From NCBI GenBank assembly GCA_963824275.1, contig CAWGOT010000003.1:2294001-2358000 (forward strand): a stretch of DNA of 64,000 bases. The letters are read 5' to 3'. Every line of letters starts with the position of its first letter. Position 1 is the first letter of the stretch. This stretch comes from JANXQG01 sp963824275 (GTDB lineage: Bacteria > Planctomycetota > Planctomycetia > Pirellulales > Thermoguttaceae). Below the pieces are notes generated by a model. It searched no databases. It was not told the DNA's origin and saw nothing but the letters and a program-made list of their open reading frames with translations. The position numbers and the translations under genes were made by a program. Positions 18,134-27,108 of the stretch are shown piece by piece.

Positions 18134-18407
18134 CTGGGTATACCCGTGCCGAAATTGTCACTTAAGTTCTTTTCAAACGTATGTTTTCGCCCATTAGTAA
18201 GCCGATTGTCATCATTCCAGAGAAACTCCCATCGCTTTTCAGGGTTTATTTATTAGAGGGTAGACACGAAGAACAGAGTACGGGGAGCACTATTTACACA
18301 CGGCTTGTGCAAGGACGGTGCTAGTCGCCGGCGCGACGTTGGTTTAGACTAAGAGCAGATCGACGACAGAATCGACGAAAACTCAACCTCCGACAACAGG
18401 TAGGATA
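18134..18407. other. AT-rich upstream region of the sigma-factor gene
   Basis: No gene is seen. The stretch is more AT-rich than its surroundings and probably contains the promoter of the ECF sigma module. I see no clear -35/-10 pair and no riboswitch-like structure. Confidence 0.5.
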
Positions 18408-19099
18408 GTGGCCGTCAGCGAGTCATCTGCTCGACGCTATGCCTTGGATCCGGACGTGCGCCTCATGCTTGAGGTTCGCGACGGCAGCGCTACGGCTTTT
18501 GAAGAGTTGGTTGTGCGGTATCAGGCTCGTCTGGTGCGGGTGTTGGAGCACCTGGTCGGTCGCCGGGAGCTGGCGGAAGATCTCGCCCAAGAGGTGTTTC
18601 TTCGCGTATATCGCTCTCGTCAGCAGTACGCGCCCGGGGCGAAATTCGCCACGTGGCTGTTTACGATTGCCAACAACGTGGCCTCCAACGCGCTCCGCGA
18701 CCGTTCGCGGCGCCCGGAGGTGACGCTTGCCGGCAGCGAGAGCGGCGCCTGGGCGCGCGGCCCTTGGACCGCCTGATCCAGGCCAGCAGCGGCGCGATGC
18801 CCACGCGGCAGATCGACAAGGCCGAGATCCGCGACGTGGTCCGCATGGCGATCGAATCGCTGGGCGAACGGCAGCGCCTGGCGGTGTTGCTGAACAAGTT
18901 TGAAGGCATGAGCTACGCCGACATCGCCACGGCCATGGAGTTGTCGCCGCAGGCCATCAAATCGCTGCTGTCGCGGGCACGGGAGAACCTGCGGCAGATG
19001 CTGGAACCGTATTTTGAAGATGGAACCCTCCCGGAAAAGAACCGCGAACTTACCGATAGTGCGGTGGCAAGCGATGGGCTTGCCGACGCGGAAGAATGA
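18408..19099 (+). CDS. ECF-type RNA polymerase sigma factor, one-base frameshift
   Basis: From a GTG start (AGGTAGG just upstream) the first frame holds sigma region 2: EELVVRYQARLVRVLEHLVG, then DLAQEVFLRVYRSRQQ and the WLFTIANNVASNALRDR helix. A one-base loss near 18749 (GCGCCTGGGCG where GCGCCCTGGGCG is expected) moves the rest to another frame: PLDRLIQASSGAMPTRQ, then region 4 with LNKFEGMSYADIATAMELSP and KSLLSRARENLRQML. The repaired protein is about 230 residues, normal for the class. A membrane anti-sigma-like gene follows at once, so the pair is a typical regulated module. Confidence 0.85.
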
Positions 19100-19120
19100 C
19101 AGTAGCGAGTGACGGAATCG

Positions 19121-19624
19121 ATGTCCCACGAACCGGCCAACGACGAATCCCAACTCCGCGAGGAATTGGTGGCTTATCTCGACGGCGAGCTCGATGCCGA
19201 GCAGAGCCGGCGGATCGAGCAGTGCGCGGCCGTCGAGCCGGACGCCCGCCGCATGCTGGAGGAGCTCGACCGCACGTGGCACATGCTCGACGAGCTCGAC
19301 GCCCCGGCCACCCGCGAAGACTTCACCTGCACGACCTTGGAAATGGTTGCCGTGGCCGCGGTTGACGATGCCCAGAAGGCCAGGGCCCAGAGGCCGCGGC
19401 GGCGCCTGCAGGTCGCGCTCTGGGCGGTCGCAGGGCTGGTCGGCGCCGCGGCGGCCGGCTTCCTGATCGTGACGAGCCTGATCCCCGACCCCAACGCCCA
19501 GCTCCTTCAGGACCTGCCGATCCTGGAGAACTTCGATCAGTACCGCGAGGTTGGCAACATCGAGTTCCTGCGGGCCCTGAACGAGAAAAATCTGTTCAAG
19601 GAGGACGGCGATGCGGGACGCTAG
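19121..19624 (+). CDS. Anti-sigma-factor-like membrane protein
   Basis: This is about 167 residues. The cytoplasmic N-terminus has the pattern of RseA/zinc-finger-like anti-sigma proteins: LVAYLDGELDAEQSRRIE and AVEPDARRMLEELDRTW, but no HxxxCxxC zinc site is visible. One membrane helix follows (VALWAVAGLVGAAAAGFLIV, about 110-130), then a short periplasmic tail. The gene lies directly after the sigma factor and overlaps the next gene by 14 bp. It probably binds the sigma factor at the membrane. Start at the ATG 19121; the GTG at 19109 is possible. Confidence 0.7.
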   Translation: MSHEPANDESQLREELVAYLDGELDAEQSRRIEQCAAVEPDARRMLEELDRTWHMLDELDAPATREDFTCTTLEMVAVAAVDDAQKARAQRPRRRLQVALWAVAGLVGAAAAGFLIVTSLIPDPNAQLLQDLPILENFDQYREVGNIEFLRALNEKNLFKEDGDAGR

Positions 19625-20768
19625 AGACCTCTGCGGCAGTCCCTGCCGCCGTACTTGCCGGAAGCTGCTTGGATTGCTTGCCCTGGTGGCGGTCCTGGCC
19701 GCCAGCCTGGGGGCCGTGGAATCGCTTTCCCAGCGGCGAAGGCGGGTGGAAGCCATGTCCGCGGAGCAACTCGACGGCCTGCTCCGCGCCGAGCAGCAGT
19801 TTCATGCCTTGTCGCCCCAGGATCAGCAGCGGATCCGCGACCTGCACGACCAGATTGAAAGCGACCCCGACCGGGACAATCTCCTGGCAACGATGAACCG
19901 CTATTCCAAGTGGCTGAACTCGCAGTCGCTGCTGCGCCGCGCCAAGTTGGATCGGCAGATGACGGTTGACGACCGCGTCAAGACGGTCCGTGATTTCATC
20001 GCCAAGCCGGAAGGTCCAGGCGAGGAGATCCCCCTCGACGCCAAGAGTCGTCAATTTCTCGTTACCTGGCTCGACCGCTACACCACCGAGCACGGGAATC
20101 GATTCATGGAGGGCAAGGAGGGCCCCCGTCCCGGAAGCCCGAGTCTTTCGCCGGACCGGCAGAAGCGGGTCCTGCGCGTGACGGCCTTGGGGCGCTGGAA
20201 GCAGAGCGGTCCGAAGGGACCGATGCCCATCGCCGATCCCGAAATGGCCAGGCTTCGCGCCGGACTATCGCCGGAGGTCCGGTACGAAGTTGGAAGCCAA
20301 GACCCCGGTCGAGCAGGCCCGGATCATCGCCGAGTGGCTGCAAAAGACGGCAACCGGGGAACTCGACGAAGAACTGGCTGATTTCTTTGTCAGCCCCGCG
20401 ATCGACGATGACGAGCGCGACCGCCTGATAAGCCTCTCCAGCGATGAGATGTTCAAGAGCCTGAGCGACCAGTACAGCGAGCATTTGAGGCAGTCGACGC
20501 CCGCCAAACCGCCTGGGGGGATCGCTCTTCCAAGAAGTGGGGACGAGGCCCTGGCCCTGGTCCTGGCGCGGGACCCGATTCCGGCCCCGGTCCTCGGGGG
20601 CCCGACGCCCCACGTTCGCCGGAGAATCGCGACAGGAAGGGCCCCCGCGGCGGCAAGGACTTTAATAAGGGCAATCTGGAACCGGCCGGCCCCGATGCCG
20701 CGGCCGAACGGCCGCCGCTGGAAAAATCCGGCCCGGATCGACCCGCCGGCGAATCGGGCGCCAAGTAG
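19611..20768 (+). CDS. Membrane-anchored protein of the sigma module, two frameshifts
   Basis: Third gene of the sigma operon. An N-terminal membrane helix (KLLGLLALVAVLAASLGAVE) precedes a charged helical domain (MSAEQLDGLLRAEQQFHAL, RIRDLHDQIESDPDRDNLL). An extra base near 20283 and a missing G in the G-run near 20518 split the frame. Repaired, the protein continues EAKTPVEQARIIAEWLQ and SSDEMFKSLSDQYSEHLR, then a long Gly/Pro/Arg/Lys-rich disordered tail ending ESGAK at 20768. The total is about 385 residues. Gene order resembles sigma/anti-sigma/third-component modules, but the family is not one I recognise. Confidence 0.55.
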
Positions 20769-20804
20769 GCAATAGGCGGCTGCTAAGGGCCGGCGAATCA
20801 ATTA

Positions 20805-20913
20805 GTCCGTAGGGGTGGGACCAGCGAGCTTGCGATGCCGGCCCACCAATTATGGGTGTTGGTGGGCCGGCGCTCGCAAGCTCGCTGGTCCTCGCTGGTC
20901 CCACCCTACGGAC
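20805..20913. repeat. Large inverted repeat GTCCGTAGGG...CCCTACGGAC
   Basis: A left arm (GTCCGTAGGGGTGGGACCAG, then CGAGCTTGCG and GCCGGCCCACCA) is mirrored by a right arm (TGGTGGGCCGGC, GCTCGCAAGCTCGCTGGTC, CCACCCTACGGAC). The centre is about 11 bases. The right arm has an extra copy of CTCGCTGGTC. It looks like a non-coding, foldback repeat element. Confidence 0.8.
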
Positions 20914-20963
20914 TTGGAAGTGCATCCTACCCAGGTCGTTTCGAACCAAACCCTTGGCCGCTG

Positions 20964-21425
20964 CTAATGTCCCGCGCGGGTCTTGCCGTTACGGTTTTGG
21001 GCCTCGGTTTCCTGCGCCCGCCGGAGCTCGGCTCGCAGTCTGGCATGCTCGACGAGGTTCTCGTTTTTCTCCCGGCTGTAGTAAAAGCCCGTAGCTGTCA
21101 TATCGGCCAGGGCCAGAATGGCCACCCAGAACACCAACAGCACGACGCCGCTCCAATAGACGACCAGAAAACGCTGCGAGGGCACCCAGATCATAAGCAA
21201 CTGGCCGATGAAGATCGCCGCGCCCAACACGCCGAGCATGGCGCTAGTCTGCATGCGGCGGCGATACTGGCGGCGGCGGAAGTTCCGCTCGCCTTCGCCG
21301 ATTTCCCTGCCTTGCAGCCGCCTCCACGCGCGGATGTGCCAGGCGATCAAACCGGCCGACGAACCGCAGAGGAGCAGTGCAACCACGACGCTCGATAGGT
21401 AGTTGATGTCGAATCTCAAAATCAC
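20964..21425 (-). CDS. Small two-helix membrane protein with coiled C-terminus
   Basis: This 153-residue protein starts at a GTG that overlaps the stop of the M28 peptidase gene (GTGA), so the two are translationally coupled. There is a first hydrophobic segment (LSSVVVALLLCGSSAGLIAW), a basic loop rich in Arg (NFRRRQYRRRMQ), then two more hydrophobic stretches (MLGVLGAAIFIGQLLMIWV and WSGVVLLVFWVAILALAD), and a charged helical tail (SREKNENLVEHARLRAELRR). No family recognised. Confidence 0.65.
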   Translation of the reverse strand: MILRFDINYLSSVVVALLLCGSSAGLIAWHIRAWRRLQGREIGEGERNFRRRQYRRRMQTSAMLGVLGAAIFIGQLLMIWVPSQRFLVVYWSGVVLLVFWVAILALADMTATGFYYSREKNENLVEHARLRAELRRAQETEAQNRNGKTRAGH

Positions 21426-22435
21426 TGCTCTTTCAGCCACTCCTGCAAGACCCAGCCCACCCTCGCCAGGCTCAAGGCCGAACAATGCTCCGGCGTGTCG
21501 TTTTGGGTGTGCCAGTATTGATAGCTGAAATCGATGATATCGCAGGCCGGGATCTTGGCCACGTCGTGCAGCGCAATGTGATCGTCGAGGACCGGGCTGC
21601 GTGACGCACGGGGAACGAACTCTTGCACTTTCAGCCGCGCGGCCGTGTCCCAGATCTGCTTGACCAACGGACGCGTGTCGTCCCAGGTCACGCTGTTGGG
21701 CTCCTCGGGCAGCCGCAGGTCCGTGCCGCCGACCATGTCCAGCAGCACGGCATAACGATAACGGAAGGCCGGGGGGTGCTTCACATAATCGTCGGCAAAG
21801 TGCTCCGAGCCGAGGAAAAATTTGCCCCTGTCGCTGAAGAGGAACTCCTCGCCGTCGAAGAGGACGAAATCGACGCCGATCTTGGGCGGATGCTTGGCCA
21901 ACTCGTTGCCCAATTCCATGAGGATGGCAATGCCGCTGGCGTTGTCGTTGGCCCCCACGAAGCGGCCGCGGCGATTGACCGGGTCGTAGTAGGGAAAGGG
22001 CAGCGTGTCGTAGTGGCCGCAGAGCATGATCCGCTCGTGATTTTCGGGATTGAAGCGCACGATGATGTTGGCCATCGGCACCTGGTGGCCGATCATCTGC
22101 TCGTCGGGCCCGTCGGCTGGGTAGGGGGCCTCGAAACGCTGGAACTCGACCTTGCCCAGCTTCTCGAAATGGGTTTGCAGCAACTTCTGCTGGGCAATCA
22201 TCGCCTCCGAGCCGCTGCGGCGCGGCCCCAGGTCGCAAAGCTGCTTCAGGTAGCCGTAGGCCCTCGCGCCGTTGAACGGTATCTTCCCCAACTCGGCGTC
22301 GGCTGCCGTGGCGCTGCTGCCGCGGAAGATGGTGACCGCCAGCGCCGGAACGACCAGCAGGCCGGCCGCGACCGCCCCCCAGAGAAGGAGCGTCCGGGCC
22401 GCGAGTTGCGCGGTGCGGGGCAGGCCGGTCCGCAT
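21422..22435 (-). CDS. M28-family zinc peptidase / glutaminyl-cyclase-like, membrane anchored or secreted
   Basis: From the ATG at 22435 there is a hydrophobic leader (TLLLWGAVAAGLLVVPALAV) and then an M28 fold of QC type: LCDLGPRRSGSEAM, the metal ligands in CGHYDTLPFP, GANDNASGIAILMELG and LFDGEEF, then LLDMVGGTDL and LDDHIALHD. These match the His/Asp/Glu/Asp/His set of the family. Either aminopeptidase or glutaminyl cyclase activity is possible. The geranylgeranyl-reductase-like gene lies upstream on the same strand, 104 bp away. The frame is intact. Confidence 0.85.
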   Translation of the reverse strand: MRTGLPRTAQLAARTLLLWGAVAAGLLVVPALAVTIFRGSSATAADAELGKIPFNGARAYGYLKQLCDLGPRRSGSEAMIAQQKLLQTHFEKLGKVEFQRFEAPYPADGPDEQMIGHQVPMANIIVRFNPENHERIMLCGHYDTLPFPYYDPVNRRGRFVGANDNASGIAILMELGNELAKHPPKIGVDFVLFDGEEFLFSDRGKFFLGSEHFADDYVKHPPAFRYRYAVLLDMVGGTDLRLPEEPNSVTWDDTRPLVKQIWDTAARLKVQEFVPRASRSPVLDDHIALHDVAKIPACDIIDFSYQYWHTQNDTPEHCSALSLARVGWVLQEWLKEQ

Positions 22436-22539
22436 GGTCGCGGGCGGTTGGCGAAGCAGGCGATGGCGGGACGATGGGACTTGTTCATACCAGTCTATTT
22501 TACCCGCTCGCCCGTTTTCGTGGAATTGCAGAAAACAGG

Positions 22540-23635
22540 TCATTTCCGCAGAAACCAGCGATCGAGCACGACACGCCGCACGAACCACCGCTGCCGCAGC
22601 AGCCAGTGGGCCAGGCGGCGGCGCACGCCGGACGTGACTCGCGGCGGCGGAACACGGGGCGTTCGAGGGCCGAAACGGGCCTCCATGCGGCGGCGATAGC
22701 CGTCGAGCGCCTCCAGGCGATAGTCGCCGCGCGCGGCCAGGATCGTCTCGGCCGCCATCAGCCCCGACTGCACGGCCGGCCGAATCCCTTCGCCGCTCTC
22801 GGGATAGGCCAGCCCCGCCGCGTCGCCGATCCAAAGCAGGCCCTCGGCCGCCAGAGGGCGGGCCGCCTGATCGTAGGTCAAGTAGGCATGACCGGGAAAC
22901 TTCGATGGCAGGTCATCCGGCAGCCGGCCTTGCTGCTTGAGCCATGCGTAGAAATCGTGTACGCGTTGCGGAAGCTGCTGCGGATCGACGCGGCCCAGGC
23001 CGATGTTCAGGTGATTGCCCTTGCGGAAGCACCAGCCGTAGCCCAGCAGGTCGTCGCAGAAGTAGAGTTCCGGGGCTTGGGGCGCGACGCGGCAGGCGGC
23101 TTCCTGATCGGGGCGGAGTTCGATTTCCATCTCCTGGGCCGAGATCGCAGGGCCGCGCTCGCCGGGATTGCCCAGCAGCCGTGCGACGGGGCAGAAATGA
23201 CCGCCGGCCGCGACCAGCATCGCTGCCTGGTAGTGCCCGTTGACGATCCAGGCGCTTGTCCTGCCGCTCGATCGACTTTGCCGCCTCGCCCAACGCCAGT
23301 CGGGCCCCGCAGCGCCGCAGGAGATAGTCGTCGAACTGGCGGCGGAGGATGCCGAAACTGACGGTTCGGCCGTAGTCGACCGTCACCGTTTCGCTGCCGA
23401 TCTGTCCGATGCAGAAACCCGACATGGGCTGGAAGACCCGTCCCCGGCTGTAGTCGTCGATGTCGAGCTTCAGATCATCGATCACGCCCGGCGTGATCCA
23501 TCCGGAGCAGAGCTTGCTGCGGGGGAACTCGGCCTTGTCGACGATCAGCACGTCGAGCCCGCCTGCGCGGAGCTCGCCGGCGCAGGTCGATCCCGCCGGG
23601 CCCCCGCCGATGATGATCACGTCCGCTGCTTGCAT
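22540..23635 (-). CDS. FAD-dependent oxidoreductase of the geranylgeranyl-reductase family, one frameshift
   Basis: From the ATG at 23635 (GGAGA upstream) the protein begins with the FAD dinucleotide motif VIIIGGGPAGSTCAGEL and the family region FPRSKLCSGWITPGVIDDL. An extra base near 23257 shifts the frame. The remainder (YFCDDLLGYGWCFRKGNHLN, then LLWIGDAAGLAYPESGEGIR) carries the second FAD motif and the GEGI signature. Repaired length is about 364 residues. Members reduce prenyl double bonds or related lipid substrates at the membrane; the substrate here is unknown. Confidence 0.8.
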
Positions 23636-23981
23636 CGCAATCTCCACGATTCCACCTCGCTGCCGCGCCGACCAAGGGTACATGGTGCCCGGTGGGAACG
23701 CACGGGATGGCCGCTCCACGGCCCTGTGCGCTGATTCGCCGACGCTGTGCGTCCCCTTTCATTCTAGCCGTTTTTCTCCGCCGTGACCTGTCGTTTTCTC
23801 TATTTATGGTGGCCACCGCTGTTTGCCAACACGAGCCCCCCCTCTAATATACTATTTTGGCAAATTCCAAAAAATCCGCGCCCGTTTTGCATCCGTTTTG
23901 CAATGTACGGATAATCGGAAGTATGAACAGTTTTGTCAAGGAGAATGATAATGTCTGGTTTAGCGCGTGTGGCCGTGACGC
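23636..23981. other. Intergenic with an 11-bp direct repeat
   Basis: There is no clear gene. CCGTTTTGCA occurs at 23882-23891 and again at 23893-23902, one helical turn apart, which could be a protein-binding site. AAGGAG followed by ATG at 23951 starts a short frame (MSGLARVAVTRVFRGR) that closes after 29 codons. Confidence 0.4.
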
Positions 23982-24428
23982 GTGTTTTTCGTGGACGTAC
24001 CGTGGGCGTCCGCTGGGGACACGTCGAACGTCAAAGGTGACGAGCAGTTCTTTGCTGTCCCCGACTTTGAGAAGGTTCGGCAAGACGAGGCGTCGGTACA
24101 GCCCACGCTGGAGGCTTTAGGGAAGGAGGACAATGAGCTTCGACGAAAGCTTATGGTGATGGTGGTTCTCGGGTCCTATGGGAGAAAGGACATCAGTCTT
24201 TTGGTCCTGCAAAAGGCAGCCAGTTTTGCCCCGGAAGAGGCTAAGGCCTGGTACAAGAAGGCCACCGACATGTTGAACGGCTGGCAAATTGAGGACAATG
24301 TAATCTTTAACCGAAAGAAATGGCACGCGCTTCGCAAGCTCATAAACGCGCCCGCACTCCAAATTACCGGGGCAGCGTTGCATTCCGCGCAATCTCCAGC
24401 GCGGCGTTCAGCATGGCGTCTTCCTTGA
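23982..24428 (+). CDS. Hypothetical protein, AT-richer, boundaries uncertain
   Basis: The frame encodes a protein-like sequence (GDEQFFAVPDFEKVRQDE, KLMVMVVLGSYGRKDISLLV, EEAKAWYKKATDMLNGWQ) with lower GC than its neighbours. The start is unclear: the GTG at 23982 has no ribosome-binding site, while a good one sits before the ATG at 23951 in another frame, so a frameshift near the 5' end is possible. The last 20 codons overlap the S41 protease gene on the other strand and look spurious. Family unknown; possibly acquired. Confidence 0.4.
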   Translation: MFFVDVPWASAGDTSNVKGDEQFFAVPDFEKVRQDEASVQPTLEALGKEDNELRRKLMVMVVLGSYGRKDISLLVLQKAASFAPEEAKAWYKKATDMLNGWQIEDNVIFNRKKWHALRKLINAPALQITGAALHSAQSPARRSAWRLP

Positions 24429-25986
24429 CGGTGAGTGTGCCGTCGATCGGCTTGGCCGCCTGGTGAACCACAACGTCGGGCTCGACGCCGACGCGGCTGT
24501 AGGGCTTGCCCTGGGGAGAATAGAACTTGGCCGTCGTCAACCGCAGGCCAGAGTCCGAGCCGTCGAGTTGGAAGATCCCCTGCACGGAGCCCTTGCCGAA
24601 ACTCCGCACGCCGACAATCGTGCCGCGATGGTGGTCGCGGATCGCCCCGGAGAAGATCTCGGCGGCGCTGGCGCTCTCCTGATCGATGATGAGCGTCAAG
24701 GGCACCTTCCACGTGCCCTCTTGATGGGCCGAATAGGTGCTGTCTTCCTGGGCGATGCGGCCGTGCGTGGAGACAATCACGCCGGAATCGAGGAACAGGC
24801 TGGCAATATCGACCGACGAGATGAGCAGTCCCCCCGGATTGCCGCGGAGGTCGATGATCAGGCTCCGCAGGCCTTCGCCGTGCAGCCGCCAGAGCGCGGC
24901 CTCCAAGTCGCGGCGGGTGGTCTTCTGGAAGCAGGTCAGCCTCACGTAGCCGACGCCCTGCTTGTCGTCGACGATGCGGACCCGATCGACGCTCGGCACC
25001 TCCACCCGCTGGCGGCGAATCGTCAGTTGGCGATCGGCCTCGTCCGCAGCGCCGAGGACCAGGGTGCATAGGCTTCCTTCCGGTCCCTGCAGGAAATTGG
25101 CGGCCTGATCGGTCGTGTAGCTGCTGGTCTGGCGGCCGTCCACGGCGATGATCCGATCTCCGGCCCTCGCGCCGGCCTGCTCGGCAGGGCTGCCGCTGAT
25201 GACGCGGACGATCACCAGCGCGCCGGCCTGGGCCTTCAGTTCCACGCCCAGCCCTACGAAGCTGCCGTCGATCTGCGAGTAGACTTCGCCGAGTTGATCG
25301 GGTGTGAGGTAGGCCGAATAGGGGTCGAGGGAATTGGTGGCGCCGCAGAGGTATTCCAGGATCGCGACGGTGGGCGCCAAGCCCAGCCGCTGCTGGGCCA
25401 GGTTGGCCGCCGCCAGGGCGCTGTCGCGGGCGTCGAGCCGGTTCGCAGCGCTCCGTTGGGCCAGCGTCTGACGGAGCTCGCGGCGAAAGGCCTCCACCGC
25501 GGCCGGCTTGGCGTTGGGCAGGTTCCGCTCGAGGAAGATCGGCTCCCCCAAGGCGGTCTCCAGGTCCGACGTGCCCCGTTCCACGAGGTCCTTCCACGCC
25601 GGCTGCTCCACGTAATGCGTCTCGATCTTCAACAAGACTTGCAAGTAGAGATCGAGGGCCTTCTCCGCCGGCATCCGCGCCACGTGCTCGGCAAAGCTGC
25701 GGTCGGCGTAGCGGCGGCCCAGGTCGTAGTGCAGCCGGGCCAGCTCGAAGCGCTTCTCCAGGGCGTTGTCCTGGGGGAATTGCCGCAGGCCCTCTTCATA
25801 ATGGGCCAGGGCTTCGCCCCAACGCCGCTGTCCTTCCAGTTCCTGGCCGCGCTGCAGGTAGCCGTCGATGGCCAGCGATTGCTCGGTAAAGGCAAGAGTT
25901 GATGTGGCCGGCTGCTGTGCCGCCGCAGGCGCCGCCAGGAGCGCCGCAAAGGAGAGAACGGCTGCCGCTAAGAGCCATCGTCGCAT
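24364..25986 (-). CDS. Periplasmic C-terminal processing protease, S41 family, with TPR-like N-terminus and PDZ domain
   Basis: Start at the ATG 25986 with a signal peptide (WLLAAAVLSFAALLAAPAAAQ). An N-terminal helical region (GYLQRGQELEGQRRWGEALA) looks like one TPR. A PDZ domain follows (GSFVGLGVELKAQAGALVI, ISGSPAEQAGARAGDRIIAV). The S41 catalytic core has LRGNPGGLLISSVDIA, the serine in DQESASAAEIFSGAI and the lysine in VGVRSFGKGSVQGIF. Length is 540 residues with an intact frame. It should trim C-termini of exported proteins. No obvious operon partner. Confidence 0.92.
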   Translation of the reverse strand: MRRWLLAAAVLSFAALLAAPAAAQQPATSTLAFTEQSLAIDGYLQRGQELEGQRRWGEALAHYEEGLRQFPQDNALEKRFELARLHYDLGRRYADRSFAEHVARMPAEKALDLYLQVLLKIETHYVEQPAWKDLVERGTSDLETALGEPIFLERNLPNAKPAAVEAFRRELRQTLAQRSAANRLDARDSALAAANLAQQRLGLAPTVAILEYLCGATNSLDPYSAYLTPDQLGEVYSQIDGSFVGLGVELKAQAGALVIVRVISGSPAEQAGARAGDRIIAVDGRQTSSYTTDQAANFLQGPEGSLCTLVLGAADEADRQLTIRRQRVEVPSVDRVRIVDDKQGVGYVRLTCFQKTTRRDLEAALWRLHGEGLRSLIIDLRGNPGGLLISSVDIASLFLDSGVIVSTHGRIAQEDSTYSAHQEGTWKVPLTLIIDQESASAAEIFSGAIRDHHRGTIVGVRSFGKGSVQGIFQLDGSDSGLRLTTAKFYSPQGKPYSRVGVEPDVVVHQAAKPIDGTLTVKEDAMLNAALEIARNATLPR

Positions 25987-26412
25987 GGTGTCGTCCGTGT
26001 GGGAGTTGGATGCTGCGTGGGCCTTTGCGAGGCAGCGATCCGGGAACCGATCCGTCCAGTCGTCCAAGCGCAGGGTGTTAGAGCCCTGCGCTACAGTGGA
26101 GTATAGACCACGATTCGATAGCCGTCAAAAAAATGGCGGGAAAAAGCGCTGGGAAAACCGCTCCAAGCGGCGCAACCGGACCCTCGCGCCGAGGGCAACG
26201 AACACACCTGGAAGGCGGAAAAGCCGCCTTGCGAGGATCGTAGCAGGCAGGCCGCTTAACCCGGATTTTGCGCCGTTGAAACAGTCGGATCTTGCCCAGG
26301 CGGTATGGACGGCAGTTCCGGATTTGACGAAAAAAGGGCAGTGGCCTGTCGGCCGCCGTGTAGGACGGATTGGCAATCCGTCCCACGCAAACGGCGAACC
26401 CTTCCACCGCGC
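25987..26412. other. Intergenic with one small palindrome
   Basis: No gene is seen. It contains the palindrome GGACGGATTGGCAATCCGTCC at 26363-26383, related to copies at 63445-63520. The rest is low-information sequence on both strands. Confidence 0.5.
26363..26383. repeat. Palindromic repeat GGACGGATT...AATCCGTCC
   Basis: A 9-bp perfect inverted repeat with a 3-base centre, preceded by TA. Two related units lie near the MoxR gene at 63445-63520, so it is a dispersed family. Confidence 0.7.
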
Positions 26413-26802
26413 CTAGGCGGACTCCAGCACGAGATTCGCGTACTGCACGGTCTCGGCGGTGCGGATCAGGCCGATCGCCAGCGGCACCCGCCGCTTGAAA
26501 TCGACGTGCGGTTCGTGGACCAGCGGAATGCCCGACAGGCCCTGCGCGAACGCTTGTCGCACTTGCTCCGTATTGTTCTTGAGGAACTCCTCGGCCATCC
26601 AGGCCTTGCCCACGACAAAGTTCGCCCGGATCGCCCGCAGCACGTCGAGCACGGAGGGGATGCCGTCCACGAGCGAGATATCGACCGTCTCGATCATCGG
26701 CCAGAAGGGGAAGCCGCGGTCGGCGATGACCAGCGTATTGGTATGGCGCACGCGGCTCAGGAGCGAATTGATTTGCGGGTTAAGGATGCCGGTTTTGAGC
26801 AT
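26413..26802 (-). CDS. RbsD/FucU-family sugar mutarotase
   Basis: This 129-residue protein starts MLKTGILNPQINSLLSRVRH, matching the RbsD/FucU family start. The conserved active-site histidine is in RVRHTNTLVIADRGFPF, and a C-terminal strand reads AETVQYANLVLESA. Family members interconvert anomers of ribose or fucose in the cytoplasm. The C-terminal Tyr-Ala-Asn pattern is shared by both subfamilies, so the sugar is not decided here. Neighbouring AraC, epimerase and GHMP-kinase genes make a fucose- or galactose-like hexose plausible. Confidence 0.85.
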   Translation of the reverse strand: MLKTGILNPQINSLLSRVRHTNTLVIADRGFPFWPMIETVDISLVDGIPSVLDVLRAIRANFVVGKAWMAEEFLKNNTEQVRQAFAQGLSGIPLVHEPHVDFKRRVPLAIGLIRTAETVQYANLVLESA

Positions 26803-27108
26803 GATGGGGCCTCGGGGGTTTGCAGAAGGAAGAAAAGGAGGACTCGATTATGCAACAAAACTGAAGGCAAAGAAAGAGCCGTAGCCTGGATCGGCGGAAA
26901 TTCTCACGCAAAGGCGCAAAGGCGCAAAGAAGAAGATGAATTAAGAGAGAGGAAAGGAGGATTGGGGAAAGGAACATGAATGACAAGAAGGAAGAGAGAG
27001 AGGTGATTTGTAGTCGTCGGACGTTCTTTTCCGCCCAGCGTACTGAGTACTGAGTACTGGATACTCCGTACGCTCAGTTTCCACGTAACGCATCCGCGGC
27101 TCCCCGCC
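26803..27108. other. Intergenic with simple direct repeats
   Basis: No gene. GGCGCAAA-type units repeat at 26905-26930 (CGCAAAGGCGCAAAGGCGCA), and TACTGAG units repeat at 27041-27060. Both look like short non-coding repeats. Confidence 0.5.
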
